From assembly GCA_900318815.1 (NCBI GenBank), contig ONMA01000021.1:1-64000 (forward strand): a stretch of 64,000 bases of DNA, given 5' to 3'. Below, piece after piece: positions 1 through 8,394 of this stretch. Within the stretch, counting starts at the first letter, position 1. Each line of letters starts with the position of its first letter. This stretch comes from an uncultured Prevotellaceae bacterium. GTDB taxonomy: Bacteria > Bacteroidota > Bacteroidia > Bacteroidales > Bacteroidaceae. The translations under genes were made by a program, and so were the position numbers. A model generated the notes under the pieces. That model was not told the origin of the DNA. It saw nothing but the letters and a program-made list of their open reading frames with translations, and did not search any database.

Positions 1-1
1 A

Positions 2-214
2 GGCGAAACGGTCTACATCTATGTCAATGGTGACGGAGATACCGACCTCGACCTCTACGTCTACGACGAGAACGGAAACCTGATTGACTCCGATACAGAT
101 TATGGCGACACTTGCCTGTGCAGTTTCACTCCACGCTGGACCGGACGTTTCACCATCAAAGTGAAGAATCTTGGCAATGTCTACAACAGATACAAGATTC
201 GTTGTATACAGTGA
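2..214 (+). CDS. C-terminal part of a secreted protein with a PPC-like beta domain (5' end outside window)
   Basis: Only the last 70 residues are present; the reading frame is open to the left edge and ends in TGA. The segment contains a run of alternating Asp/Gly/Asn and hydrophobic residues (GDGDTDLDLYVYDENGN), then FTPRWTGRFTIKVKN. This is the pattern of bacterial pre-peptidase C-terminal (PPC) beta-sandwich domains found at the ends of secreted or surface peptidases. A terminator follows about 80 bases downstream, so it is probably a separate transcript from the sigma factor gene that comes next. The catalytic part cannot be seen; a caspase-like or other peptidase upstream would fit but is a guess. 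Confidence 0.6.
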   Translation, partial: GETVYIYVNGDGDTDLDLYVYDENGNLIDSDTDYGDTCLCSFTPRWTGRFTIKVKNLGNVYNRYKIRCIQ

Positions 215-293
215 CGTCCGCCGACAGTCAACAAACGATGCCCCCAGATATACAGAGAAAGCATAGGATACGAATAGGTTATAGTTGTTTTAA

Positions 294-332
294 GGGCATC
301 CGACCAAGACGGGCTGGATGCCCTTGTTTTTT
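294..332 (+). terminator. Rho-independent terminator after the partial gene
   Basis: GGGCATCC pairs with GGATGCCC across a 14-base loop and is followed by TTGTTTTTT. It separates the partial upstream gene from the sigma/TIR operon. Confidence 0.8.
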
Positions 333-441
333 CCACATCAAATCTATTCTTTCTTTGTTAATAAACAATAAATGTCATCTGCCCACTATACTAACCTTAA
401 TGTATCTATCGTTTATTATAAAATAATAAAAAAGAAACATT

Positions 442-1236
442 ATGGCGAGCACAAAATTTAGGCTGAATGATATTAACGATGACTTGGCGTTTGTAAAACG
501 TGTCATAGAAAATGACAGAAATGCAGTTGCCTTTTTCCTAGAAGTATACTCAAAGCCACTAATGGAGTATATAGGAAGGAGCATTCTTAAATTGATGCCT
601 CTACCCATCTACAAACCTCGAAATAGTGGTGTATCAGTATCAGAACAGTTCGATGAGTATAGCTATGGTATTGGTTGCTATGGATCTTATTATGAATTTA
701 TTGCCGCAAAGTTTCTGGTAGAAAGCAAACTGCCACAATGGGATAAACTCTGCTACTATGACATGAGTCCCAGATCACGTCTCTACACTTATCTGAGTGT
801 CATCACTACTCGTCACTTCCTGAAAAATCACCCTGACAAGGAAAAGGCAATTAATAATGGAGAAACCAGTTCCTATGATGACAATGAACGCTTATATCTT
901 ATGCTTTGTTTTGGATTACAAGACCATGACGAAGAAGTGGTTTTTACAGACGAGATGTTCAAGGAATTAGAATTGGCACGCAGCCTTCTCAAAGAAAAGG
1001 ATGCAAAGATTATTGAATTGGCCTGTTTCTCAAATCTATCGACAATGGAAATTGCACAGCAGATGGAGAACGAGTTCGAGCCTGCTCTTACGACCATGAA
1101 CAAAAAGGATATCCAAACAAGAATCTCACAATGGAAGAACAGGGCTATCGTCCGACTTTCAGGAATTATTACATCCAGCAAGAACAAGCATTTATTCCCC
1201 TGTTTGCTGGAATATGCGAAAAAGAAAAAACTATAA
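442..1236 (+). CDS. Divergent ECF-like sigma-70 family factor
   Basis: A 264-residue soluble protein. Residues 13-50 (DLAFVKRVIENDRNAVAFFL onward to YSKPLMEYIGR) match sigma region 2.1-2.2 of ECF factors. RSRLYTYLSVITTRHFL near residue 113 resembles regions 2.3-2.4. The stretch from LLKEKDAKIIELACF to the helix-turn-helix-like STMEIAQQ (about 182-210) resembles region 4. It is longer than a typical ECF factor (about 180-200 aa) because of an extra segment between the first region-2 helices and region 2.4. It is the first gene of a tight operon with an anti-sigma-like/peptidase/RyR protein, a TPR protein and a TIR protein (gaps 25, 15 and 16 bases). By family logic it would direct RNA polymerase to its own operon or related genes; no target promoter is identified here. 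Confidence 0.65.
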   Translation: MASTKFRLNDINDDLAFVKRVIENDRNAVAFFLEVYSKPLMEYIGRSILKLMPLPIYKPRNSGVSVSEQFDEYSYGIGCYGSYYEFIAAKFLVESKLPQWDKLCYYDMSPRSRLYTYLSVITTRHFLKNHPDKEKAINNGETSSYDDNERLYLMLCFGLQDHDEEVVFTDEMFKELELARSLLKEKDAKIIELACFSNLSTMEIAQQMENEFEPALTTMNKKDIQTRISQWKNRAIVRLSGIITSSKNKHLFPCLLEYAKKKKL

Positions 1237-1261
1237 ACTATTTTCATAAAGGAATATCAAC

Positions 1262-2296
1262 ATGAAACATATTATTAAAGACGAAGAACTCATGGACTAT
1301 CTAGATGGTAGACTGAGTGCCAGTGAAACAGCCAAATTAAAAAGGCGACTTTCGGAGAACGGAGAATTACACCTGCTTAATCACATAAGATTGGCTCAAA
1401 AGTCAATGATTGAGGCACACGACGAATATGAGTTGGAAATGAATGAGCAGACGGTTGCAAAAGAAATAGCTATCAACTTCGACCATAACGGCAGGAAAGG
1501 ACGTGCTGTCTTGGTGCTTGACCCAATGCGATTAGCAGCTGCAAAAACAGATGGATACCTTTGTGACATAGAGTGTGAGGAACATATCTTGTTGTCGTTA
1601 GGCTACGATATTACAAAAAAGACATTGCTTGACGAAGCATACCTAAACAAATGGATGAAAGAAAAAGGCATGCCAATCTATCATATTGGCCGACTACTTG
1701 AAAAGAATCAGCTGGCAGTTGCACGCCGATATGATGCACACATTGAAGACCTAAATAAGCTTTTGGAACAAGGCTGCAAACTGATAGCTGTAGTTAACGC
1801 TAATAAACTATCGAAGAGAGCTATCACAATGAACGCTCCTTCACCCGACCATGCCGTGGTAGTACTCAACGTGCTTAAAGAAGAAAACAAAGTAGTTCTT
1901 TTCGACCCTCAAACAGGAAATGACACCGATACTTTCCCATTATATGCTTTTACAGAAGCTTGGGCTGATTCACAAAATTTCCTCGTTGTGGCCAATGAGC
2001 GGGATAAATTTGTTTACAACCCACAGCCTATCAATGTCGACGATGCCGAACTTAGCCCAGAGTTAGTTGAATTAGGTGAGGCGATTGCCGAAAATGCACA
2101 TGAAATTTGGGCACAGAAAAGAAGGTCAGAAGGATGGAGTTGGGGAACAGAACGCAATGACAGTCTTCATCAGACTCCTGATATGACCCCTTACTCGAAT
2201 CTTCCAGAAAGTGAGAAGGACTATGATAGGGAGATGGCTATGCAAACCTTGAAACTGGTACAAAAAATAGGTTATCGCATAGTAAAGGACAATTAG
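1262..2296 (+). CDS. Anti-sigma-like / C39-like cysteine peptidase / RyR domain fusion
   Basis: 344 residues with no membrane segment. Residues 7-32 (DEELMDYLDGRLSASE, then KLKRRL) look like the N-terminus of anti-sigma factors. Residues about 95-245 resemble a papain-like C39 peptidase: candidate nucleophile Cys101 or Cys105 (DGYLCDIECEEHILLSLG), His197 in PDHAVVVLNV and Asp215 in VVLFDPQTGN. Residues about 270-341 match a ryanodine-receptor repeat (RyR) domain: AENAHEIWAQKRRSEGW, the PYSNLPESEKDYDR core and LKLVQKIGYRI. RyR domains in bacteria occur in nucleotide-signal and conflict systems, where a ligand-sensing role has been proposed. An attractive reading is that the RyR part senses a ligand and the peptidase or anti-sigma part controls the neighbouring sigma factor; this is inference. 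The peptidase assignment is weaker than the RyR one. Confidence 0.7.
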   Translation: MKHIIKDEELMDYLDGRLSASETAKLKRRLSENGELHLLNHIRLAQKSMIEAHDEYELEMNEQTVAKEIAINFDHNGRKGRAVLVLDPMRLAAAKTDGYLCDIECEEHILLSLGYDITKKTLLDEAYLNKWMKEKGMPIYHIGRLLEKNQLAVARRYDAHIEDLNKLLEQGCKLIAVVNANKLSKRAITMNAPSPDHAVVVLNVLKEENKVVLFDPQTGNDTDTFPLYAFTEAWADSQNFLVVANERDKFVYNPQPINVDDAELSPELVELGEAIAENAHEIWAQKRRSEGWSWGTERNDSLHQTPDMTPYSNLPESEKDYDREMAMQTLKLVQKIGYRIVKDN

Positions 2297-2311
2297 AAAA
2301 CAAAGCCAACG

Positions 2312-4468
2312 ATGATAAATAAACTGTTATCAATATTGTGTCTACTGTTAACCATACAGCTATTGCCGGCACAAACGCAAAAGGGATACGTAAAGACAAG
2401 AGGACGACTGGGTGCCAATGGGAAAACTATTATCGGTAACCGACTGTCTGGTGTATCAGTTGTTCCAAACATTGGCAATCCTGTCGTGAGTAATGCAAAC
2501 GGATCATTCACGCTCGCATTACCTGCCACGAAATTTCATTTGCAAAAAGTCAAGAAAAATGGATATGTACTTATTGACCCAGATATCTTGTCGCACCAGT
2601 ACACCTGCTCTACAGAGCCATTAGTGCTTGTTCTGGAATCACTTCAAGATCTGGAAGAAGAAAAGTTTGAAACGGAACAAAAAATAAGAAACACGCTTCA
2701 ACGTCAACTACAGCAGAAACAGAAGGAGATTGACCAATTAAAGAGAGAGAACAAACTCACTATGGAAGAATATCGGCGTGAAATCAATTCTTTGAACAAA
2801 TCACAGGATATGAACACGCAATTGATAAAAGACATGGTGGAGCGCTACACATCTATGGACTTTGACAAAGAAGACCAGTTCAGCCGCAAGGTTGCCAGTC
2901 TAATCCTGAAGGGTGATCTTATTGCCGCAGACTCCTTGCTCCGAACAAAAGGTGATCCCAGAACACAAGCAGTACTACTGCGACAAAAGAAAGATTATAT
3001 AGAAAAGCAAAAAAGCGATATAGAAAAGGCAGAAAAAGTCATAGCGAAAGATAACGAAGACATTGCCCAACGTAACTTCTATCATTTTGAGGTTTGTAAG
3101 TTGCAACACCAAAACGACTCGGCTGCTACATATATTGAAGCAAGGGCAGACCTTGACTCGACACGTGTTAGCTGGCAGCTTGACGCAGGTTTGTTTGCTG
3201 TACAATATCTTTCCAACTACGAAAGAGGTCAAGCCTATTTCCGTCGTGCCTTGCGTAATGCCATCAGCCAGCATGGAGAAAACCATCCTCTAACTGCTAA
3301 TTGCTATGAATACATTGGCCATGTCTATCGTATCCTTGGTGATTTCACACATGCGCTGGAGTATAGCCAGAAAGCACTCGACATTGCTATTGCCACACTG
3401 GGCCAGAAGCATAGCAATGTGGCTGATATCTATGATAACATGGGATTAGCTTACGAACAAAGTGGAAAAGGCAAACAAGCTATGGAATGCTTTGAAAAAA
3501 TGCTCAATATATATAAGGAAATACAAGGAGAACAGGGGCCTGGGGTAGCACAAACATTATGCAATCTAAGTATCTGTTATGGAGACCAAGGCGACTATGA
3601 AAAGGCACTCGAAGCATACCAACAAGCACTCACCATACAACAGGCATGCTACGGCGATAAGAATCCAAACATCGCAATAACATACTATGACATAGCCAAT
3701 TTATATTCCTTCATGGGCATACAGGACAAAGCTATTGACTACGCACAACGAGGTATGAATATCCTGAGTGAAATTTATGGTGACAACCATCCTTTACAGG
3801 CTACAGGCTACATTATAATGGGCAATATCTATTATTTTTCTGGCGATTATAATCAGGCCAATGCATCTTTTATTAAAGCAAAGGAAATAAGTAAGTCAAT
3901 ATTAGGTAACCAACACTATGAAGTGGCTGTCTGCCTGAACAACATAGGTGTATTGTTCTATGAGCAAGGATATTTCCAAGAGGCTCTTACAAGCAGCAAG
4001 GAAGCACTTGCTATACGTAAGATTGTCTATGGAGAAAGACATTCTTCATCAGCCCAAAGTCTTGACAACATGGGTATGGCTTATTATGGATTAGGACAAA
4101 TTGAACAAGCAAAAGAAGCCCATGAACAGGCACTAAGCATCAGGCAAGAGACACAGGGCGACCAACACGTGGATTTGGCTTGGAGCTATATTGGGCTTGG
4201 CGATGTGTGCTATGCACAAAAAGATTTTCAACAGGCCCATGCCTACTATGAGAATGCTTATGAACTAAGAAAAAAGAACATGGGTAATGAGCATCCACTA
4301 ACCATCAAGTGCCTGGAAAAGTTCGGTAGCCTTTACTATGCTCAGGGAGATGCATCCCGCGCCAAAGAGTTCTACCAACAAGCATTCATACTATACAGAA
4401 ATGTAAATGGAGATAATCATCCCGACACGAAAAGGATGAAAAAAATCCTCACAGAAATGGAACAATAA
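2312..4468 (+). CDS. Exported coiled-coil protein with tandem TPR repeats
   Basis: 718 residues. A signal peptide (about 1-20, ending LLPAQ) is followed by a carboxypeptidase-regulatory-like beta domain (about 24-110). A strongly charged coiled coil comes next (about 112-165, rich in Glu/Lys/Gln) and a second one near 225-245. From about residue 280 to the end there are roughly ten tetratricopeptide repeats of about 42 residues, with the kinesin-light-chain/TPR_12 spacing (ANCYEYIGHVYRILGDFTHA, then YSQKALDI; repeated G-HP/HS-A/LY-N-G motifs). It starts 15 bases after the RyR gene and ends 16 bases before the TIR gene, so the three are cotranscribed. TPR arrays bind protein partners; here the obvious candidate is the membrane-anchored TIR protein. 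The exported location relative to the cytoplasmic TIR domain is unexplained. Confidence 0.85.
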   Translation: MINKLLSILCLLLTIQLLPAQTQKGYVKTRGRLGANGKTIIGNRLSGVSVVPNIGNPVVSNANGSFTLALPATKFHLQKVKKNGYVLIDPDILSHQYTCSTEPLVLVLESLQDLEEEKFETEQKIRNTLQRQLQQKQKEIDQLKRENKLTMEEYRREINSLNKSQDMNTQLIKDMVERYTSMDFDKEDQFSRKVASLILKGDLIAADSLLRTKGDPRTQAVLLRQKKDYIEKQKSDIEKAEKVIAKDNEDIAQRNFYHFEVCKLQHQNDSAATYIEARADLDSTRVSWQLDAGLFAVQYLSNYERGQAYFRRALRNAISQHGENHPLTANCYEYIGHVYRILGDFTHALEYSQKALDIAIATLGQKHSNVADIYDNMGLAYEQSGKGKQAMECFEKMLNIYKEIQGEQGPGVAQTLCNLSICYGDQGDYEKALEAYQQALTIQQACYGDKNPNIAITYYDIANLYSFMGIQDKAIDYAQRGMNILSEIYGDNHPLQATGYIIMGNIYYFSGDYNQANASFIKAKEISKSILGNQHYEVAVCLNNIGVLFYEQGYFQEALTSSKEALAIRKIVYGERHSSSAQSLDNMGMAYYGLGQIEQAKEAHEQALSIRQETQGDQHVDLAWSYIGLGDVCYAQKDFQQAHAYYENAYELRKKNMGNEHPLTIKCLEKFGSLYYAQGDASRAKEFYQQAFILYRNVNGDNHPDTKRMKKILTEMEQ

Positions 4469-4484
4469 ACATAACGATAAGACG

Positions 4485-5654
4485 ATGAAAAGAGAGAACT
4501 CTGAAAAAGACTATAACAATCAAGATAGATATAAATATTTTGCGTTCATTAGCTACAATGCAAAGGACGTAGAATGGGGCAAGAGGGTTCAGCGTAAACT
4601 GGAACACTATCGCATGCCTGCCACTTTGTGTAGCCAGATGGGTTGGAAGCGCACTCCTATCAATCCCGTGTTTTTTGCTCCCACTGACATTCAACCAGGT
4701 GGTCTGTCAAGTGAAGTACAAGAGCGGTTAAGAGCTTCAAAAAATCTTATAGTCATTTGTACACCAAGCTCAGCAAGGTCAGAATGGGTAGGACGCGAAA
4801 TCGAGTTCTTTCACAAAAATTTAGGACGTACCAACCATATTTTCTTTTTTATTGTTGAAGGTCAACCACACAGTAACAATCCTTCCACCGAATGTTTTAA
4901 TCCAATTGTCCAGAAAATAGGATTGCCAGAAATTCTGGCTGCTAACATACATGAAAAAATTTATCGAAGTGCCTGGCTAAATAAAGAGCGTGCTTACGTT
5001 CAACTTATATCTAAACTGCTGGGTATTGAGTTCGATGCAATTTGGAAACGACATAAACGCTTGCTACATCGAAAGATTTTCTTTTATGTGCTGGCCATAC
5101 TTGTTTTCATAGCTGCATTATCAATTACATGGATAGCAAATCTGCCAGTCGATGTCGCAATAACACTGAATGAAGCAGCTCCCATTAACAAGAATCTGCC
5201 TAAGCCAGAATTAATATCACTCACATTGCTCCTTGACAACGAATTGAAAAGCACCACTGTTCCTTTGATCAGCAGTCAAGCAGTGTTCAAGAATATCCCG
5301 CGACAAAAACTGAATCAAAACGTCCACATAAAGGCATTTTGCAAAGGGTTCTTGCCTGTTGACACTATGATGACATTGGAACGCGATATGAATATTGTGC
5401 TTAGACGTGATGAACTATTCTACGGAAATCTTAGATTCGTGGTATGGAGTGAGGAGAATGACCGTGCATTACCACATATACAGTTAAAAATAGATGGCAT
5501 ATTGGTTGAGACTGACGACAATGGCTACGCACAGATTCTCATTCCATTAGAAAAGCAACGCACCCATTACCAAATAGAGTCTAACCTTAAGTTAGATCGC
5601 AACCTATTAAACGCACGCTGTACAGAAGAAACAGCAGTATTCGTTACAGAGTAA
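4485..5654 (+). CDS. TIR-domain protein with one membrane helix and a C-terminal beta domain
   Basis: 389 residues. Residues 17-185 form a TIR domain: start FAFISYNAKDVEWGKRVQRK, the loop VFFAPTDIQPGGLSSEVQ, the strand NLIVICTPSSA, and SEWVGREIEFF, where Glu105 lies at the position of the catalytic glutamate of TIR NADases. A membrane helix follows at about 197-220 (FFYVLAILVFIAALSITWIA). The remaining 170 residues look like one or two beta-sandwich modules with no recognised name. Topology would put TIR in the cytoplasm and the beta domain in the periplasm. Bacterial TIR domains often cleave NAD+ in antiphage systems, though some only assemble; activity is not proven here. It is the last gene of the sigma/RyR/TPR/TIR operon. 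Confidence 0.85.
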   Translation: MKRENSEKDYNNQDRYKYFAFISYNAKDVEWGKRVQRKLEHYRMPATLCSQMGWKRTPINPVFFAPTDIQPGGLSSEVQERLRASKNLIVICTPSSARSEWVGREIEFFHKNLGRTNHIFFFIVEGQPHSNNPSTECFNPIVQKIGLPEILAANIHEKIYRSAWLNKERAYVQLISKLLGIEFDAIWKRHKRLLHRKIFFYVLAILVFIAALSITWIANLPVDVAITLNEAAPINKNLPKPELISLTLLLDNELKSTTVPLISSQAVFKNIPRQKLNQNVHIKAFCKGFLPVDTMMTLERDMNIVLRRDELFYGNLRFVVWSEENDRALPHIQLKIDGILVETDDNGYAQILIPLEKQRTHYQIESNLKLDRNLLNARCTEETAVFVTE

Positions 5655-5890
5655 AGTCTCAACACACCATATAATTGGAATACAATAGATATTAAGACTC
5701 GGCTTCAAGATTTCGAGAAAGTAAATTGAGGTATGGGTCAAAGGTTTATGCATTCAAGGGACAGAGGAACAGGTTCCTGTACCAAATAGGTTCTTGGACG
5801 CACCAAGCGGCAGAGTCGAGCGGGCAATAGAATAAGGAAGAAAACGTGTATAAACAAAATTTCGCGGTGGCGAAATTCGCGACGGCGAAA
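5655..5890. other. Intergenic region with operator-like palindrome
   Basis: No gene seen. At 5857-5893, AAATTTCGC and GCGAAATTT form a 9-bp inverted repeat with a further GCGAAATT copy in the middle. The right arm touches the -33 element of the hydrolase promoter, so a repressor site is possible. Confidence 0.45.
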
Positions 5891-5922
5891 TTTGGCTGAT
5901 TGACAGAAAATGCGTACCTTTG
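5891..5922 (+). promoter_or_regulatory. Bacteroidetes promoter of the hydrolase gene
   Basis: TTTG at 5891-5894, a 20-base gap, then TACCTTTG at 5915-5922. The first in-frame ATG (5924) lies two bases after the -7 box, so the message is leaderless or starts translation at the GTG at 5927. Confidence 0.8.
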
Positions 5923-5923
5923 C

Positions 5924-6859
5924 ATGGTGAAACGTCATAGAATAGTTTGGAGTGTAGTCGCTGTGCTGACGGTACTTGTCGGAGCCGTCATCGGAGGCGG
6001 GTTCTATATGCTTAATTATTCGCTGGCTCCAGAAGAGAACAGGGCAGATACAGCATACTACTACCGGCAGTTGTTCGAGAACTACCCGGAGACACAGCCT
6101 TGGGTAGACAGTCTGAGAAGAGTTGGTGCCGTGCGCGATACATTTGTCGTTATGCCGGAGAGTGGCGAGAGGCACCATGCGCTTTACGTGAGGAAGGGCA
6201 GCAGCAAGACCGCTCTGATACTGCATGGATGGCGCAACTGTTCCGTCGATTTCCTCTTCCTTGCCCGTCTGTACGAGCAGGAGTTAGGCTACAACGTCGT
6301 GCTGCCCGACATCCACGCCCACGGTCTCAGCGAAGGCGACATGATCCGGATGGGATGGCTCGACAGGAAGGATATGCTTCACTGGCTCTCCGTGTTCAAG
6401 ACCGACACGATGGTGATACATGGTGTGTCGATGGGTGGCGCAACAGCGATGATGATGTCTGGAGAGGCGATGCCAGAAGGAATCAGGACAATCAGCTTCA
6501 TCGACGATTGCGGCTACACCTCGGTCTGGGACGAGTTTGCCGGTGAACTACAGAAGCAGTTCGGACTGCCGAAGTTCCCGCTGATGTACGCGACAAGCCT
6601 GCTGTGCAAGCTGCGCTATGGATGGAGCTTCGGCGAGGCGTCGGCACTAGATCAGGTGGCGAAGTCGAACTACCCGATGCTCTTCATTCATGGCAGCGAC
6701 GATGGCTTTGTGCCCACGGAGATGGTCTATCGTCTCTTTGCGGCAAAGCCTTCAACGAAAGTTCTCTGGATTGCCGAAGATGCCAGACATGCAGAATCAT
6801 ACCTAAAGCACAAGGACGAGTACCTACACCGCATCAGCAATTTTTTACACGACAGATGA
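5924..6859 (+). CDS. Membrane-anchored alpha/beta hydrolase
   Basis: 311 residues from the ATG at 5924 (the GTG at 5927 is an alternative start). An N-terminal membrane helix or uncleaved signal anchor (IVWSVVAVLTVLVGAVIGGGF) is followed by an alpha/beta-hydrolase fold: oxyanion region LILHGWRNCS, strand VVLPDIHAHGLSEG, nucleophile elbow VIHGVSMGGATAM (Ser in GVSMGG), acid in FIHGSDDGFVP, and histidine in ARHAESY. This is the BAAT/FrsA-like group often annotated as a lysophospholipase-like or serine aminopeptidase S33-type hydrolase. Substrate unknown. It is a single-gene unit with its own promoter and a strong terminator. Confidence 0.85.
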   Translation: MVKRHRIVWSVVAVLTVLVGAVIGGGFYMLNYSLAPEENRADTAYYYRQLFENYPETQPWVDSLRRVGAVRDTFVVMPESGERHHALYVRKGSSKTALILHGWRNCSVDFLFLARLYEQELGYNVVLPDIHAHGLSEGDMIRMGWLDRKDMLHWLSVFKTDTMVIHGVSMGGATAMMMSGEAMPEGIRTISFIDDCGYTSVWDEFAGELQKQFGLPKFPLMYATSLLCKLRYGWSFGEASALDQVAKSNYPMLFIHGSDDGFVPTEMVYRLFAAKPSTKVLWIAEDARHAESYLKHKDEYLHRISNFLHDR

Positions 6860-6883
6860 AAAACTTTGCAGAAAGAAAAATCA

Positions 6884-6929
6884 CTACCGCGTCAGGTTGA
6901 TAAGACCTGGACGCGGTAGCGCTTTTATT
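6884..6929. terminator. Bidirectional terminator between hydrolase and GH57 genes
   Basis: CTACCGCGTC-AGGT and ACCT-GGACGCGGTAG form a near-perfect 15-bp stem, followed by CGCTTTTATTT on the + strand. It sits between two convergent genes. Confidence 0.85.
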
Positions 6930-6950
6930 TGTATTTAGTATTCTGAACTA

Positions 6951-8324
6951 TTACTCGCTCTTCTTGGGGCCGCGCTTGCGACCGGGCTTCTTGGCGGCGG
7001 GTTTCTCCTCCTCCTCAGCAGCGGCAGGCTCTAACTTCTCGAGCTTGGCCTTCAGACGGGTGATTTCCTTGTCCTTCATCTCAATCTCGTCGCCCTGATT
7101 GCGGATGGTGGTGAGCAGGGAGTTGAGTTCCTCATTGTCAATCTCCTCGGGATAGAGAGCATTGACCCTGTTGATGAAGTCGCCCAGGATGTTCATGTAG
7201 TTGGTGAAGGCATCGAACGGACCGCTGTAAATGCCACGGTCGAGACCCACGTTGGATGGCTTGGTGGTCATGAAGCGGAAGTTGTTGGAAGCCTGCAGAT
7301 AGTCCCAGTCCTGCATGATGCGGGGATCGTCGGCGATGAGCAGACGGTCGGCCACGGAATAGAGCTTCTGGAAAGCCTCACGCTGCATGGCGTTGCCCAG
7401 CCAGCAAGAGACGTCGCGCTCCTCGTCGACCCAAGAAAGGGTGTCGGGCACATCGAGGTTGCCCACGCTCTTCACCTTCATGCAGATTTCCGTAGGCGTA
7501 GAGAAGGTGATGCCGCGCTCCTTGGCCTGTGCGGGCAGGGCACGCAGGAACTCCAGGATGTTGCTGCTGAGCGGCTGGGCAATACCGAGGGCCGACAGCT
7601 CCATGAAGATGTTGATGATCTGCTCTTCCTCGGGCAGGCGTGCGATGCGATCCATATAGACGTCGGCGAAGAGAGGATAGCCCTCCCACTCGGCGTTGTT
7701 GAAGCGCAGCGAGATGTCGTCGCTGAGTTCCACGTCGCGAAGCAAGAGCTTCAGGTCGGGAGCCATGTTGCAGTTATACACATAGTGGGGCGACTTCCAG
7801 CCCAGCACGTGCTTGGCACCCTCGGTGAGCATGCCCTTGAAGCCCAGAGCCGCAATCTGTGCGCCGATGTCGTCGCTATAGATGAGCGACGAGTTGCGGG
7901 CCACCTTCGGAGTCTGTCCGAAGTACTCCTGAATCTTCTGCACCTGCTTCTTCATGTCGCGTGCAAACGACTCCTCATTGGCCAGCGACGACAGGCCGTG
8001 GCTGTAAGGCTCGGCAAGGAACTCCACGCAACCCGTCTCGTTGAGCTTCTGCAGTTTCTCGAGCACCTGCGGGGCGTGCATCTCGAGCTGCTCAATGCCA
8101 GTACCCGAGAGCGAGAAGGCCACCTTGAAATACTGGCCGTGCTCCTTGATCATGTCCTCGATCGTGTTCAGGGCGGGCATGTAGCTGCGGTTGGCAATGT
8201 CGCTGATGCTACGCTCATTCTCGTAGTCATCATAGTAATAATGGTCGGTACCGATGTCGAAGAAACGGTAGCGCTTCAGATGAATAATCTGATGTATCTC
8301 AAAATATAAACAAATTGTTTTCAT
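6951..8324 (-). CDS. Glycoside hydrolase family 57 alpha-amylase-like enzyme
   Basis: 457 residues from the ATG; the GTG one codon upstream is less likely. The N-terminus MKTICLYFEIHQIIHLKRYRF is the GH57 signature strand with the active-site His. Further conserved blocks are FSLSGTGIEQL, VEFLAEPYSHGLSSL, and PKVARNSSLIYSDDIG. The catalytic barrel covers about 1-300; a helical region then ends in a coiled coil and a Lys/Pro/Ala-rich tail (EEEEKPAAKKPGRKRGPKKS). It is the last gene of an operon with a GT4 glycosyltransferase and a glycogen debranching enzyme, an arrangement found across Bacteroidetes, so the substrate is probably an intracellular alpha-1,4-glucan. The basic tail is unusual for an amylase and might bind nucleic acid or polyanions; that is speculation. 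Confidence 0.9.
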   Translation of the reverse strand: MKTICLYFEIHQIIHLKRYRFFDIGTDHYYYDDYENERSISDIANRSYMPALNTIEDMIKEHGQYFKVAFSLSGTGIEQLEMHAPQVLEKLQKLNETGCVEFLAEPYSHGLSSLANEESFARDMKKQVQKIQEYFGQTPKVARNSSLIYSDDIGAQIAALGFKGMLTEGAKHVLGWKSPHYVYNCNMAPDLKLLLRDVELSDDISLRFNNAEWEGYPLFADVYMDRIARLPEEEQIINIFMELSALGIAQPLSSNILEFLRALPAQAKERGITFSTPTEICMKVKSVGNLDVPDTLSWVDEERDVSCWLGNAMQREAFQKLYSVADRLLIADDPRIMQDWDYLQASNNFRFMTTKPSNVGLDRGIYSGPFDAFTNYMNILGDFINRVNALYPEEIDNEELNSLLTTIRNQGDEIEMKDKEITRLKAKLEKLEPAAAEEEEKPAAKKPGRKRGPKKSE

Positions 8325-8394
8325 CACTCGTTTTGTTTTTATGATTCTTAATTAATAATCTCTTAATTTATAGAACTCCTACGGGATTACCTTA

